From Candidatus Koribacter versatilis Ellin345 (GTDB lineage: Bacteria > Acidobacteriota > Terriglobia > Terriglobales > Acidobacteriaceae): a stretch of 64,000 bases of DNA. Position 1 is the stretch's first letter; each line of letters opens with the position of its first letter. The notes beneath the pieces are model-generated. The model was not told the origin of the DNA. It made no database searches and saw nothing but the letters and a program-made list of their open reading frames with translations. The position numbers were made by a program, and so were the translations under genes. Positions 1 through 9,252 of the stretch are shown here, piece after piece. The stretch lies in NCBI RefSeq assembly GCF_000014005.1, contig NC_008009.1, positions 2,542,001-2,606,000 on the forward strand, given 5' to 3'.

Positions 1-1849
1 GCATTGGGATGCGGGTGCCGTCGCCAAAATAATCGAGCGGCTGGATGAAGCCGGAGTCGTAGTAGCCGCCGCCTTCATCGAAGGTGATGAAGATTGCGGT
101 GTCCTTCCAAACCTCGGGGTTCGACTTCACTGCGTCCACAATTTTCTTGGTGAAGCCTTCAAACAAGTTCAGTTTCGACGAAGCGGGATGGCCATCTACC
201 AGGCCGCTCGGCTTTACGAACGACACGGCCGGAAGCGAGTTGTTCTGAATGTCGTGGTAAAGGTCCGTGGTGTCCTTCATGTGTGCGTTGCGGACCTTCG
301 CATCGGCCATGATCGAGGTGTCGTACTGGAACGGGTTGCAGATGTTGCAGTATTCGTCGGTGTTCGTGCCGATCGCGCCGTAATTCAACTGGTAAGGATC
401 GGGCACATAGTTGTTCCACTGGTCGCCGTAATACTTCCACGAGACCTTCTTGTCGCTCATCTCGTCGCCGATGCTGCGCACCTCGGACGGCGGGATCGTG
501 AACACCGTGTTGTTCGCGTTGGTGTCGGTGTAGGCATTGTTGCCGTTGCCGAAGTAGCCCGGGTTGTAGTTGTTCAGCAGGTAATAGTGGCCCTTCTCGC
601 AATTTGCCTTCACCGGACGCTTAAGCGAATGAAGATAGGTCACGACTTCCGCTACGCCCGGCTGGCTGAGGTCCGCACAGTCACTATACGAGCCACCGCC
701 GTACGATGGCGAGCCGAAGGAACCGCCGCCGTAGCCATCTTCGGTGTACCAGTTGTTGGTGCCCGGAGCCGGATTCGGGTTCTCAATTTGATCTACGATC
801 CCCGCACTCGGAGTGCCGCTCGCGACTTCCTGGTTGTGCGGCGGTTTCGCAGCGTGCCCCTTGCCATCGCTGAAGAAGATCATGTCGCCGTGGCCAAGCA
901 TAATGTGGTTCGCACCAGTGCCGCCCTGGACGGACTGATGGAAGTTGTCGCTCATCGCATACTGGTCAGCGAGCTTCTTGAAGTAAGGAGCATCACCTTG
1001 CAGCATGTTGTAGAAGCCCATCGCGGTCGAGCCTTCGCCCGTGGTCACCGCGCCGGGAGCATAGTCGGTGCTGAAGTTGGAAGGCTGCGCAATGCCGTTC
1101 GCGCCGGCTCCCACCGTCGTTTCCACCCACGGGAAGAGTTTCGAGTTACAGCCCGAAGGATTGGATTTTGTCGCACGCTTCGCGCTGCAATTCAGCTGCT
1201 GCCACATCTGGTAGAAGCGGTGCACTGGGCTGGCCGCGTAGGCGTTGTAGTCCAATGTGCTGCTGTTGGTGAGCTGGAACGGCCCTGGAGGAAGGTTGTT
1301 CACGTTGGTAATGCGCGTATCGGGTGTCCGCGATGTCAGTCCCGTTCCGCCGGAGATTAGGTACTGGTAATAGTCGGAGGGCAGTCCGTTCTCCGACTGC
1401 TGCGCCAGCGTGAGGCTGTCGCCCGGGATCGGAGAGTCTTTTGCGCCTCCCACGAGGGGAGCGGGCATTACATTTCCGGGGAACGAGGTTTTGGGTGGGC
1501 TCAGAAGAAAGGCATCGGGAGCAGCGTCACTGGCTGCCTTTTGCTCAGCGAGTTTGAACTTCGGTCCGGGTGTTCCGTCGGCGTTGATGATGCCTTGAGA
1601 GAGCAGGTTCCAAACACTCTCGCCGCGTTTGGGGATGTAGGTGGCAAAGACGTGATCGAAGGTACGGTTTTCACCGATGATGACGATCACATGCTTGATG
1701 GGGGTGCGCGTATCCGCATCTTTCGTCGAACGATTGTCTTCGACGACGCCTGCGAAGCTTGAGCCGACTGCGAACTGGAACATTGCGAGCGTTACAAGTC
1801 CAGTGCGCATGCTGCGCAGAGCTCGTGATGCGATCTGCTTGAGAGACAT
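1..1849 (-). CDS. Secreted phosphoesterase (phospholipase C / acid phosphatase family), 3' end cut by window
   Basis: This frame is open from the start codon to the window edge, 616 codons without a stop, so the C-terminus is missing. An AGGAGG site lies five bases before the ATG. The N-terminus is a signal peptide (hydrophobic stretch about residues 15-32, cleavage near SFA), so the enzyme is exported. The phosphoesterase family metal-site motif ENRTFDHVF is at about residues 60-68, followed by GHGDM at about 319 and DEGGGYYD at about 591-598, the usual order of phosphate-ester hydrolases of the phospholipase C/AcpA type. The substrate (phospholipid or small phosphomonoester) cannot be told. 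A short GC hairpin lies in the leader at about 1867-1882. Family call is firm; substrate is open. Confidence 0.88.
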   Translation of the reverse strand, partial: MSLKQIASRALRSMRTGLVTLAMFQFAVGSSFAGVVEDNRSTKDADTRTPIKHVIVIIGENRTFDHVFATYIPKRGESVWNLLSQGIINADGTPGPKFKLAEQKAASDAAPDAFLLSPPKTSFPGNVMPAPLVGGAKDSPIPGDSLTLAQQSENGLPSDYYQYLISGGTGLTSRTPDTRITNVNNLPPGPFQLTNSSTLDYNAYAASPVHRFYQMWQQLNCSAKRATKSNPSGCNSKLFPWVETTVGAGANGIAQPSNFSTDYAPGAVTTGEGSTAMGFYNMLQGDAPYFKKLADQYAMSDNFHQSVQGGTGANHIMLGHGDMIFFSDGKGHAAKPPHNQEVASGTPSAGIVDQIENPNPAPGTNNWYTEDGYGGGSFGSPSYGGGSYSDCADLSQPGVAEVVTYLHSLKRPVKANCEKGHYYLLNNYNPGYFGNGNNAYTDTNANNTVFTIPPSEVRSIGDEMSDKKVSWKYYGDQWNNYVPDPYQLNYGAIGTNTDEYCNICNPFQYDTSIMADAKVRNAHMKDTTDLYHDIQNNSLPAVSFVKPSGLVDGHPASSKLNLFEGFTKKIVDAVKSNPEVWKDTAIFITFDEGGGYYDSGFIQPLDYFGDGTRIPM

Positions 1850-2003
1850 GCCATCCTCCTAAAACTCGGGGCAGAAACCCCGGTAGAGGAGTGATAAACG
1901 CCGCTCATTGCAGTCTGGTTTCTCGTCCGTGAACGCCAGAAGAATCGCGAGTGAATATACACACGCCAAATGTAGTGGAAGGTAAACCCTTAGTACTCTG
2001 GTG

Positions 2004-3752
2004 CTACCGCGCCACACCTTTTGGTGCGTCTAAGGCCGCTTTTGACGGGGTATTTCTCGTAGTCTCGCTCGGCACAACTTGAATCGTTGCCATCATTCCG
2101 CGATCTTCATGCTCGAGGAGATGGCAATGAAACGCGAATGTTCCCACGATGTTCGGATCGCGAAAATCCATGCGAATGCGAATGCTGGGATACGACAGTG
2201 TGTGTCCGTTGAAATACGGCACGTTTACGATGTCGCGCAGGAACGGCTCGTTCACGGTCTTGCCGTCGTAATCAAGCAGCATGAAATGCAACTGGTGAAT
2301 GTGGAACGCGTGAAGTTCAGAGGAGCGGTTCTCGATGATCCAGTCTTCGACAGTGCCTTGCGTCACGGTGACATCGGGCTGCTTGGAGTTTGGATCGAAG
2401 GCGCGTGGCGTGTGGCCTTCCTCCGTAATGTAGAACTCACTGGCGCTCGCGGGATTGTTAGGGTCGTCGAGCTTTTCCGAAAAGTAGAACTTGCGGACCT
2501 GCGTCGGCGCCACGCTGCCGAGCCATGGTTGTTTGGGGGCCGGAAGCGGTTGCGGCGCAGCATCTAGCTTTACGCGCGGCTCGGGCGCATCGGCTGAAGA
2601 TCGAATGATCGCCAGCGGCCGATTGGGATCGTTCTCGCCGCCTGGGCCTGTGTCCACAGTATGTGTGACGAAGGCCTCGCTGACGCCAGCCTCCGGCGCT
2701 TCGACGATGAACTCAGCCCGGCTTCCGGGCGGCAATCCGATGTGAGTTTGCCAATCGACAAAGTCGGCAGGACCTCCGTTAAGATTCAGGGGCACTCCAT
2801 CAATCGCGATCAATCCCACGCGCTGCGCTGCGCGGTTACGCAAAATCGAGAGATTGAGATAGGTGATCGCCGAAGCGTTGAGCACTCGCCAAAGCTGGCG
2901 TTCCCCCGGCTTCATGAGAATGGTTGCTGGTTCGTAGTTCGGGTAAGGCACCGTGACGAAGTTGATCGAGAGATCTTTGGCGGGCTTGCCGAAGCCGGTG
3001 CCGGTATTCACCGCATCGCCATCGTTGTCGAGCAGGAATTTCGGAATCACCGGTTCCGATTTCGCGGACGGTGCATTGGGATTGACCAGATCCTGGTCGC
3101 GAATCACGAAGACTCGCTCGGGTAGTCCCGCCACAGCGCGATCGGCACGCTCAGTGCCTTCCACAATCAATGCGCCCGAGGCCCCACCCAGCAGTTCGAC
3201 GCGGCTGAAGCCGTGCACGTGCGGGTGATACCAGTAGAGCCCGGGAGGCTCGTCGTCGGGAATGCGAAAGCTGTAATCGAAGACCGGATCACCGGGGTGG
3301 ATCAGTGTCTGCAGCACCTCATCCTGGTGGCACGTGGGCGGGATGGTCAGCCCATGAAAATGGAGATTCGTGGTCACCGGCGTCATTGCCCCTCCGGTAC
3401 AAGGACCGGTCGAGGCGGAGGCATGGTGCTGGTGTGGCGATGTTTTATCCGGCGTGATGTTCGTCAGTTCGTTCTTCAGATGGATGGTAACCAGATCGCC
3501 GGGCTTCACGCGCAGTGTGGGCGACTCGTTGCCGCTGGCATCGATGAAGCAGTACCGCGCGGAGCCGTTGGTGGCAGCAGCGTTGCGTGCCGTCAGAGTC
3601 AATTCAAGAACGCCGTTATGGCTAAAGAGATCAGGCGGCTCCTGCACCACGCTACCTAGCGCGGGACGAGGGCAGGCCTCGGTGGCAGCACGAGCCAGCG
3701 CGGGATAGAGAAGGAATGTGAAGGCGAAAAGGGAAGACAGCCAACGGAACAT
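2004..3752 (-). CDS. Multicopper oxidase, exported
   Basis: The product is a 582-residue exported multicopper oxidase that would couple one-electron oxidations to four-electron O2 reduction in the periplasm. I chose the ATG at 3752, which has AAAGGA five bases upstream and begins a clear signal peptide (MFRWLSS to ALARA); the frame stays open 43 codons further upstream. All four copper motifs are present: HFHG at about 131-134, WYHPHVHG at about 174-181, HAFHIHQLHF at about 481-490, and HCHLLEHEDRGM at about 542-553. The set is complete for the T1 and T2/T3 centres. There is no long Met-rich segment as in CueO, so a laccase-like or nitrite-reductase-like role is not decided. It is divergent from the PagL homologue across 206 bases. 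Confidence 0.9.
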   Translation of the reverse strand: MFRWLSSLFAFTFLLYPALARAATEACPRPALGSVVQEPPDLFSHNGVLELTLTARNAAATNGSARYCFIDASGNESPTLRVKPGDLVTIHLKNELTNITPDKTSPHQHHASASTGPCTGGAMTPVTTNLHFHGLTIPPTCHQDEVLQTLIHPGDPVFDYSFRIPDDEPPGLYWYHPHVHGFSRVELLGGASGALIVEGTERADRAVAGLPERVFVIRDQDLVNPNAPSAKSEPVIPKFLLDNDGDAVNTGTGFGKPAKDLSINFVTVPYPNYEPATILMKPGERQLWRVLNASAITYLNLSILRNRAAQRVGLIAIDGVPLNLNGGPADFVDWQTHIGLPPGSRAEFIVEAPEAGVSEAFVTHTVDTGPGGENDPNRPLAIIRSSADAPEPRVKLDAAPQPLPAPKQPWLGSVAPTQVRKFYFSEKLDDPNNPASASEFYITEEGHTPRAFDPNSKQPDVTVTQGTVEDWIIENRSSELHAFHIHQLHFMLLDYDGKTVNEPFLRDIVNVPYFNGHTLSYPSIRIRMDFRDPNIVGTFAFHCHLLEHEDRGMMATIQVVPSETTRNTPSKAALDAPKGVAR

Positions 3753-3958
3753 CGGGATCCTTTGGTCGGTGCCGGATGAGCGTCCGGCGGGGAATGACTT
3801 ATGGATAGTTAAAATCGCGATCTTCAACACTTGATGAATAACGATGGATTTGGCAAAAGAAGGCGAGTTCCCGAAAACCACAGGCGGAATTTCGCGAATC
3901 GCGGATGGGGCGGATCACTGGCATCTAAGAGCCAAACCTGCTAACTTCTTGAGTTCGC

Positions 3959-4588
3959 ATGAAACCGCAATTACTTCTCGCCTTCCTTCTGCTGAGCGTG
4001 TGCGCCGCTGTGGCGCAGGATTCGATCGAGACCGTGCGTTCTCCCCACTGGAACTACGGCATCTGGGCCGATTATGGCAACGGCCTCGGCACGCGTTCGG
4101 ACGTTCACATTGGCGGCGCCGGCTTTCGCGTGGGCCGTGTGCTCACCAACGAGCACGGCAGCAACTGGATGCGCGGCACCTTCGAATACGACATCGATCT
4201 CACCCCGGTCGAGATCTACCACTTCCCGAAATACACGGAGTACAGCGGTCCATACACGATCCTGTGGCCGTCGCGGAACTACTACACCGGCGGACTGAAT
4301 CCTTTCGTCGCGAAGTGGAACTTCACCAAGGGACAGAAGTGGGTGCCTTACATCGCGGCGGAAGGCGGAGTCGTCTTTTCCGACGGCAATATGCCCCAGG
4401 GCGACACCGCGGAAACGAACTTCACCTCTGGCGCAGCTTTTGGTGCGCACCGCTTTGTGAGCGATCACGGGGCGTGGACGTTCCAGGGGAAGGTGTTTCA
4501 TCTCTCGAACGCCAGCATCGGGAACCACAATCCTGGCGTGAATATCGCGATGCAATTCAAGATTGGTTACACCTGGTTTAAGAAGTAG
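3959..4588 (+). CDS. Acyloxyacyl hydrolase / PagL-like outer-membrane beta-barrel
   Basis: This 209-residue protein has a signal peptide (about 1-19, ending AVAQ) followed by alternating aromatic/hydrophobic strands and a C-terminal ...YTWF, as expected for a small outer-membrane barrel. It matches the lipid A 3-O-deacylase family, which trims ester-linked acyl chains from lipid A in the outer leaflet. The catalytic His-x-Ser-Asn signature is visible as HLSN at residues 181-184, followed by NHNPGVN. In PagL the third catalytic residue is a Glu fourteen residues after the His; here that position (195) is Asn. It may therefore use a different acid or be altered in activity. The ftcD start lies 28 bases downstream. 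Confidence 0.75.
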   Translation: MKPQLLLAFLLLSVCAAVAQDSIETVRSPHWNYGIWADYGNGLGTRSDVHIGGAGFRVGRVLTNEHGSNWMRGTFEYDIDLTPVEIYHFPKYTEYSGPYTILWPSRNYYTGGLNPFVAKWNFTKGQKWVPYIAAEGGVVFSDGNMPQGDTAETNFTSGAAFGAHRFVSDHGAWTFQGKVFHLSNASIGNHNPGVNIAMQFKIGYTWFKK

Positions 4589-4616
4589 CTTTTATTCCTC
4601 CGCAATACGAATTCAT

Positions 4617-6089
4617 ATGCCCTCTACTCTTGTTGAATGTGTTCCGAATTTCTCTGAAGGCCGCAATCAAGCCGTAGTTGATGAAATCATCGCCGCCATG
4701 AAAGTGGACGGCGTTTACCTGCTCGACCGCGAGATGGACGCCGACCACAACCGGTGCGTCATTACGCTGGTCGGCGACCGCACCAACATTGCTGAAGCTG
4801 CAATCCGTGGCGTCGGCAAAGCTGCCGAACTGATCGATCTCACCAAGCACACCGGAGCCCATCCGCGTATGGGCGCCAGCGACGTGATTCCGTTCATCCC
4901 GATCGAAGGCGTGACGCTGGAAGACTGCGTGGCCATCGCCAAGTATGTAGGCGAGGAGATATGGAAGCGCTACCAGATTCCGATCTATCTCTACGAATCG
5001 GCAGCACAGCGGCCTGAGCGCACCAATCTCGAAAACATCCGGCGCGGTCAGTTCGAGGGAATTCGCGATTCGATTGCCACCGACGACGCGCGCATCCCGG
5101 ACTTCGGTGAACGACGGGTACATCCTACCGCTGGAGCAACTGTTGTCGGCGCACGCAAATTCCTCGTCGCTTACAACGTTTATCTCAACACGACCGACGT
5201 TGAGGTCGCGAAAAAAGTCGGGAAGGCAGTGCGTTTCTCGAACGGTGGACTGCGCTTCGTGAAGGGCATGGGCATCAGCGTTCGGGGCTTGGCGCAGGTC
5301 TCGATGAACCTTACCGACACCGACCAGACGCCGATCGCCCGCGTGTACGAATATGTGAAGCGCGAGGCTGCCCGCTACGGCGTGATGCCGCTATCGAGCG
5401 AAATCGTCGGATTGATTCCGAAGAAGTCGCTGGAAGATGCGGCCGAGTGGTTCCTGCAGATCGAGAATTTCGACTCATCGCTAATCCTCGAGAACCGTCT
5501 CGCAGCGGTGATGGGCGGCAAGATGTCCGTCGGTGGACTGCGCGCAGGCTTCGAACCGTTTGTCGAACAACTCGCAGCGCCTGTGGCGGCACCCGGTGGC
5601 GGAAGCGCGTCGGCAGCAGCGGGCGCGATGGCTGCGGGCCTAGGATCCATGGTCGCCGGAATGTCGCGGGGCAAGAAAGCCTATCTGCAATACGAAGCGC
5701 CGTTGAGTGAAGCGATCGGAAAACTCGCAAGCTTGCGGGAAGAATTCAAAGCCGCGGCCGACGCCGACACGGCAGCCTACGAAGAAGTCGTGAAGGCGTT
5801 CCGCAAACTTAAAACTGATCCTACGGCGCAGACCGAGGTCGTAACGGCGCTAAAGCAGGCGACGAATGTTCCGCTGGGCGTGGCCCAAAATGCGCACCTG
5901 ACAATCTCGATCCTGGAGTCGCTGCGACCGATCACGAATCCCAAGATGGCGTCGGACCTGACCACTGGCCTCGCGTTGGCGCGGGCAGCGCGTGAAGGCG
6001 CGCTGGCAAACGTCGAAATCAACCTCGCCGACATGCAAGACGCGGAATTCGCCGGCTGGGTGCGCGAGAAGGTGGCGGCACTGAAATAG
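4617..6089 (+). CDS. ftcD: Bifunctional glutamate formimidoyltransferase / formimidoyl-THF cyclodeaminase
   Basis: The 490-residue protein covers both activities of histidine breakdown: transfer of the formimino group from formiminoglutamate to tetrahydrofolate, then cyclodeamination to methenyl-THF. The start MPSTLVECVPNFSEGRN is the family's typical N-terminus, so the ATG at 4617 is preferred over the upstream extension. Residues 1 to about 300 form the transferase and about 310-490 the cyclodeaminase, with a Gly/Ala-rich turn (APGGGSASA) near 324-332. It is slightly shorter than the mammalian fusion of about 540 residues. No hut genes are adjacent, so the rest of the histidine pathway must be encoded elsewhere. 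Cytosolic. No strong ribosome binding site is seen. Confidence 0.93.
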   Translation: MPSTLVECVPNFSEGRNQAVVDEIIAAMKVDGVYLLDREMDADHNRCVITLVGDRTNIAEAAIRGVGKAAELIDLTKHTGAHPRMGASDVIPFIPIEGVTLEDCVAIAKYVGEEIWKRYQIPIYLYESAAQRPERTNLENIRRGQFEGIRDSIATDDARIPDFGERRVHPTAGATVVGARKFLVAYNVYLNTTDVEVAKKVGKAVRFSNGGLRFVKGMGISVRGLAQVSMNLTDTDQTPIARVYEYVKREAARYGVMPLSSEIVGLIPKKSLEDAAEWFLQIENFDSSLILENRLAAVMGGKMSVGGLRAGFEPFVEQLAAPVAAPGGGSASAAAGAMAAGLGSMVAGMSRGKKAYLQYEAPLSEAIGKLASLREEFKAAADADTAAYEEVVKAFRKLKTDPTAQTEVVTALKQATNVPLGVAQNAHLTISILESLRPITNPKMASDLTTGLALARAAREGALANVEINLADMQDAEFAGWVREKVAALK

Positions 6090-6216
6090 GGGGCGCCTAG
6101 GGCATGCAACTTATTGTGAATAAGTGCGTTTCTTCGCGCGGGAACGGGACATTCACTTTTATACTGGGTGTGCACACATTCCAGAGCGTCTGTCGTCTAA
6201 CTTTGCAGGTATATCC

Positions 6217-7149
6217 ATGAAAAAAGCTCTTCTCGCGGTTGGGACTCTTCTCGCCGGCAGCATGGCGTTCGGCTCGCCCCTGAACTCAAACGCGCGGTCA
6301 GTGATTCCCGCGTCCTCCCAGCAAATTATCAGCGTTGACTATCGCGCCATGCACAACTCGCCCACGGCGATGGAACTGAAGGCGCGTGTGCTTCCCGAAG
6401 CGTTGAAGGAAGTGGAAAGCTCGCTGCGGCAAATGGGCATCGATCCTGACAAGGACGTGGACCAGCTCACCTTCGTGTCCTTCCGCACCCAGAAGAACGG
6501 ACTGCGGAGCATCGGCATTGCGCAGGGCCAGCTCAACCAGAAGCAGGTTCTTGCCGGATATAGGAAGCGCAAGGTCAACGGCACAAAGTATCTCAACAGC
6601 ATTCTGTACCCAGTGTCGACCGGCATCCAGATGACCTTCCTGGATGAGAACACGATCCTGTTTGGCGAGCCGCAGTCAGTAAAGGACGGCCTCTCGGCAC
6701 AGAACGGCGACACGCCGGGTATCGCGACCAACGCGGACGTGACCGATCAGATCTCAAGTGCGGAGAGTGAACCGGTGTGGAGCGTGCTCGATGCACAGGG
6801 CACCCAGACCATGCTGCGCAACGCGCTCGGCGACGCCTCCAAGCTCGCCGACTACGACACCATCAAGAAGCGGCTCGGCGGATCCCACTACACGCTGGAC
6901 TTCACCCGCGGCGTGGATTTCCAGCTGATCGTGAGCACCAGCGACGGAATGACCTCCGGCACGCTCTCGGCGCTGATCAAGGCCGGCATGATGTATCGCA
7001 AGATGGGCGCGAGCCCGATCGAAAAGGGCGCCATCGACAACATGACCGTGGATTCCGATAGCAGCAGCCTGCGGATCCACTACAAGAGCGATGACCACCA
7101 GTTCCAGGCGCTTCTGCACTCGGACCTATTCGCTTCCGTCTCGCGGTAA
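6217..7149 (+). CDS. Secreted protein of unknown function
   Basis: I do not recognise this 310-residue protein. It starts MKKALLAVGTLLAGSMAFG, a clear signal peptide, and the rest is soluble and mixed alpha/beta. The mature part has two recurring phrases of the type SVDYRAMHNSPTAMELK and TFVSFRTQKNG, which resemble a family of acidobacterial periplasmic proteins whose members carry a repeated ferredoxin-like fold, but I cannot name it. No cysteines, metal motifs or lipobox are visible. The frame extends upstream to 6124, but that part is not signal-like. The gene ends 16 bases before a strong intrinsic terminator and stands alone. Confidence 0.8.
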   Translation: MKKALLAVGTLLAGSMAFGSPLNSNARSVIPASSQQIISVDYRAMHNSPTAMELKARVLPEALKEVESSLRQMGIDPDKDVDQLTFVSFRTQKNGLRSIGIAQGQLNQKQVLAGYRKRKVNGTKYLNSILYPVSTGIQMTFLDENTILFGEPQSVKDGLSAQNGDTPGIATNADVTDQISSAESEPVWSVLDAQGTQTMLRNALGDASKLADYDTIKKRLGGSHYTLDFTRGVDFQLIVSTSDGMTSGTLSALIKAGMMYRKMGASPIEKGAIDNMTVDSDSSSLRIHYKSDDHQFQALLHSDLFASVSR

Positions 7150-7165
7150 ATTGTTTGCAGTTCGA

Positions 7166-7193
7166 GGGCGCTCCTACGGGAGCGCCCTTTCTA
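7166..7193. terminator. Intrinsic terminator between convergent genes
   Basis: A nine-base-pair perfect stem (GGGCGCTCC at 7166-7174 with GGAGCGCCC at 7179-7187) closes a four-base loop and is followed by TTTCT. It ends the secreted-protein gene at 7149. It overlaps the last codons of the convergent minus-strand gene, so it may act in both directions. Confidence 0.85.
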
Positions 7194-7511
7194 ATGGAAA
7201 CTCAGGTTTGTCAGGATCGCGCCCCAGCACGCGACGGACAAAACCACGTTCAACGCGATGGAAAGTAAGACGCCTTTGGCCTCGCCGTGCTGACCTTTGC
7301 CGCGGTAGGAGAAGAAAAGCGGGAGCGTCCACGCCAGTTGAATGAGCGCATAAGGGACGACGATGATCAGCCCGAAGCCGACCGCAATGCCTGCGAGCCC
7401 AACTAGCGCGATGCCCGCCGAGATGGCGCAGGAAACGAGAAAGCCGCGTAGGACTCCGGAGGATTGGGAAGGGGTTGGAATGGGAGTAGGAATCGGCGGT
7501 TGAGTGCTCAT
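7191..7511 (-). CDS. Small membrane protein, last gene of the Lgt-like/Tes-like unit
   Basis: This 106-residue protein begins MSTQPPIPTPIPTPSQ, a proline-rich cytosolic-looking tail, followed by three hydrophobic segments (about 24-50, 50-66 and 82-102). The start is the ATG at 7511, whose last bases overlap the stop of the preceding gene as ATGA, so the two are translationally coupled. No family is recognised. It is the fourth gene of a unit beginning with the Lgt-like gene at 10023, and its small size and membrane location suggest an accessory subunit or a partner for lipid handling; that is inference only. The C-terminus runs into the shared terminator. Confidence 0.72.
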   Translation of the reverse strand: MSTQPPIPTPIPTPSQSSGVLRGFLVSCAISAGIALVGLAGIAVGFGLIIVVPYALIQLAWTLPLFFSYRGKGQHGEAKGVLLSIALNVVLSVACWGAILTNLSFH

Positions 7512-7819
7512 TTGATTTTTTCGAGAGATGTCGAGAAGGCCAAACCCCAGCACGGCATGAAGACGAGCGCTGCCACTGCCGCACCTACGATCCAACCGTG
7601 CATGGCTCTCCTGTAGCCGTTCTTTTTAGCACGATAAATCAAGGGACCGATATACAAGAATTGCGAGATCGGTAATGCTGCCCACAGAATCATCTCAATA
7701 CGCTCAACCGAACCGAACAAAACTCCGACCGCAATGATGTAGCCGAGGCCTGCGAGGAACGCGAAGAAAACTGGCCATCCGAAGCTGGAAGAATCGACCT
7801 GTGCAACCGTCTCAAACAC
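7508..7819 (-). CDS. Small three-helix membrane protein
   Basis: Read from the GTG at 7819 (GGAG six bases upstream), this is a 103-residue protein with three likely transmembrane helices at about 14-35, 43-63 and 76-95, with a basic loop YRAKKNGYRR between helices two and three. A TTG at 7837 in the same frame has no ribosome site. The gene starts inside the last codons of the radical SAM gene (8-base overlap) and its stop overlaps the next start by four bases, so the whole unit is co-translated. Family unknown. The tight linkage to the Tes-like enzyme points to a related membrane role. Confidence 0.72.
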   Translation of the reverse strand: MFETVAQVDSSSFGWPVFFAFLAGLGYIIAVGVLFGSVERIEMILWAALPISQFLYIGPLIYRAKKNGYRRAMHGWIVGAAVAALVFMPCWGLAFSTSLEKIK

Positions 7820-9251
7820 CCTCGGCTCCGATCTCAACGAACCTGCTCTCTTCCAACCGCCGCAAAGGCGCGAGTCGCGTCTGTTCCAACGAGTCGCGAT
7901 AGAACATGTTGTAAGTGTCGAAGGGAATCAGCCGCCCGTCTGGATGCACGATGTGCACGCAGCTCTTCTTTACCGAGCGGACGTCGAATGCATGCGCGTC
8001 AATGAACTGCATGATCAGAACGCGGAAGACATTCTGATAGCCGAGACCTGAGGGAGCATTGATGTGCGGCAGGCAGCAGAGCAGGTCGCGCAGCGTGTTC
8101 GCGCCGGATTGCGGCGAGTGGTTCGTGGAGAACAGGCGGAAGATATGGTCCTTCACCTGGTCTTCCTGTTCATACAAGATGGTGTTTCGTCCGCCATTGA
8201 TGAGCACTTGCGGGTCGATCATGCCGGTGAGGGGCGTCACCCGTCCATCGAGTTTCAGCGCATAGGCCATCGCCAGGCTATCGGGATGGCAGGGAACTGG
8301 AATTACATCCTCGGGCCGGAACACTTTCGTCTGTTCCAAAATTTTGCGCCGGACTTCCGTGAGCGTCAGACGATCGCGCGCGGGATCGAATCCTTCCGTG
8401 CGCCCCGCATCCTGCACTGGTTGAAAGGTCACACCGCGGATACACGGCTGTTCGAGCGCCCAATCAATGGTCTTGCCAATCTCATGATCGTTCAAGCCCT
8501 TCTGTAAGGTGACAACCAAGGTCGTCGAAATGCCGAGCGCATTCAATCGTTCGACAGCCTTCTGGCGAATAGAGCGCAAATCCGCGCCCCGAAGTATCAT
8601 TAGCGGCTCGCGCTCGAAGCTGTCGAACTGCAGATACAGTTCGAAGTCCGGCATGTACGTAGCGAGTCGCTCGGCAAAGGCCTCATCCTGCGCGATGCGA
8701 ATACCGTTGGTATTCACCATCAGGTGTCGAATGGGGCGCGCCTTCGCGAGGTCGAGCACTTCAAAGAACTGCGGGTGAATGGTCGGCTCACCGCCGGATA
8801 TCTGCACGACGTCAGGATGTAGTTCGTTTCGAACCACGGCATCGAGCATCTTCTCAATCTGCGCCAGTGAACGGTAGCTCTGCCGCGACGGCCCGCTCTC
8901 TGCATAACAGATGGGGCAGCTCAGGTTGCAGTGGTCGCATATCTCGATGAGCGACAGGCAGGAGTGCTGTTCGTGATCGGAGCAAAGCCCGCAATCATAC
9001 GGGCATCCCCACTTCACAGGAGTGTTGTAAACCGCCGGCATCTCTGGAGGCTTGATGAAGACTTCGCGGCAACGGCGGTAATAATCAACGTCGTCCGCGA
9101 TCAGTACTTTCTCATTGCCGTGCACCGGGCAACGCTTCAGCAGATAGACACTGTCGTCGAGAAAGACGATCTTCGCATCAATCTTGCGATAGCAGCGAGC
9201 GCAGATCGAAACGGCGACGTCGTAGAAAATGTAAGGACGCGTCTTCGGCAA
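7812..9251 (-). CDS. Radical SAM enzyme of the tetraether-lipid-synthase (Tes) type
   Basis: From the TTG at 9251 (AGGAG six bases upstream; another TTG at 9275 lacks one) the protein has 479 residues. Its layout matches archaeal Tes (MJ0619 type), which joins lipid tails through C-C bonds. There is a rubredoxin-like N-terminal set (CARC at about 17-20, then C41 in a CPVHG turn). A second cysteine group follows, GCPYDCGLC at about 82-90. Then comes the radical SAM cluster CNLSCPIC at about 108-115, with GGEP for SAM binding near 154. Later cysteines include CC in LLCCLPH and C in KKSCVHI, followed by PDGRLIPF, typical of the family's C-terminus. The start is one base after the Lgt-like stop, so translation is coupled. 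The family resemblance is strong, but the product (tetraether, iso-diabolic acid or other coupling) is inference. Other radical SAM enzymes with extra clusters remain possible. Confidence 0.82.
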   Translation of the reverse strand: MPKTRPYIFYDVAVSICARCYRKIDAKIVFLDDSVYLLKRCPVHGNEKVLIADDVDYYRRCREVFIKPPEMPAVYNTPVKWGCPYDCGLCSDHEQHSCLSLIEICDHCNLSCPICYAESGPSRQSYRSLAQIEKMLDAVVRNELHPDVVQISGGEPTIHPQFFEVLDLAKARPIRHLMVNTNGIRIAQDEAFAERLATYMPDFELYLQFDSFEREPLMILRGADLRSIRQKAVERLNALGISTTLVVTLQKGLNDHEIGKTIDWALEQPCIRGVTFQPVQDAGRTEGFDPARDRLTLTEVRRKILEQTKVFRPEDVIPVPCHPDSLAMAYALKLDGRVTPLTGMIDPQVLINGGRNTILYEQEDQVKDHIFRLFSTNHSPQSGANTLRDLLCCLPHINAPSGLGYQNVFRVLIMQFIDAHAFDVRSVKKSCVHIVHPDGRLIPFDTYNMFYRDSLEQTRLAPLRRLEESRFVEIGAEGV

Positions 9252-9252
9252 T

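Noticed and set aside
188-1360. Plus-strand open frame of 390 codons
   Set aside because: It is antisense to the phosphoesterase, whose catalytic motifs read on the minus strand, and its translation is Arg/Val-rich with no domain.
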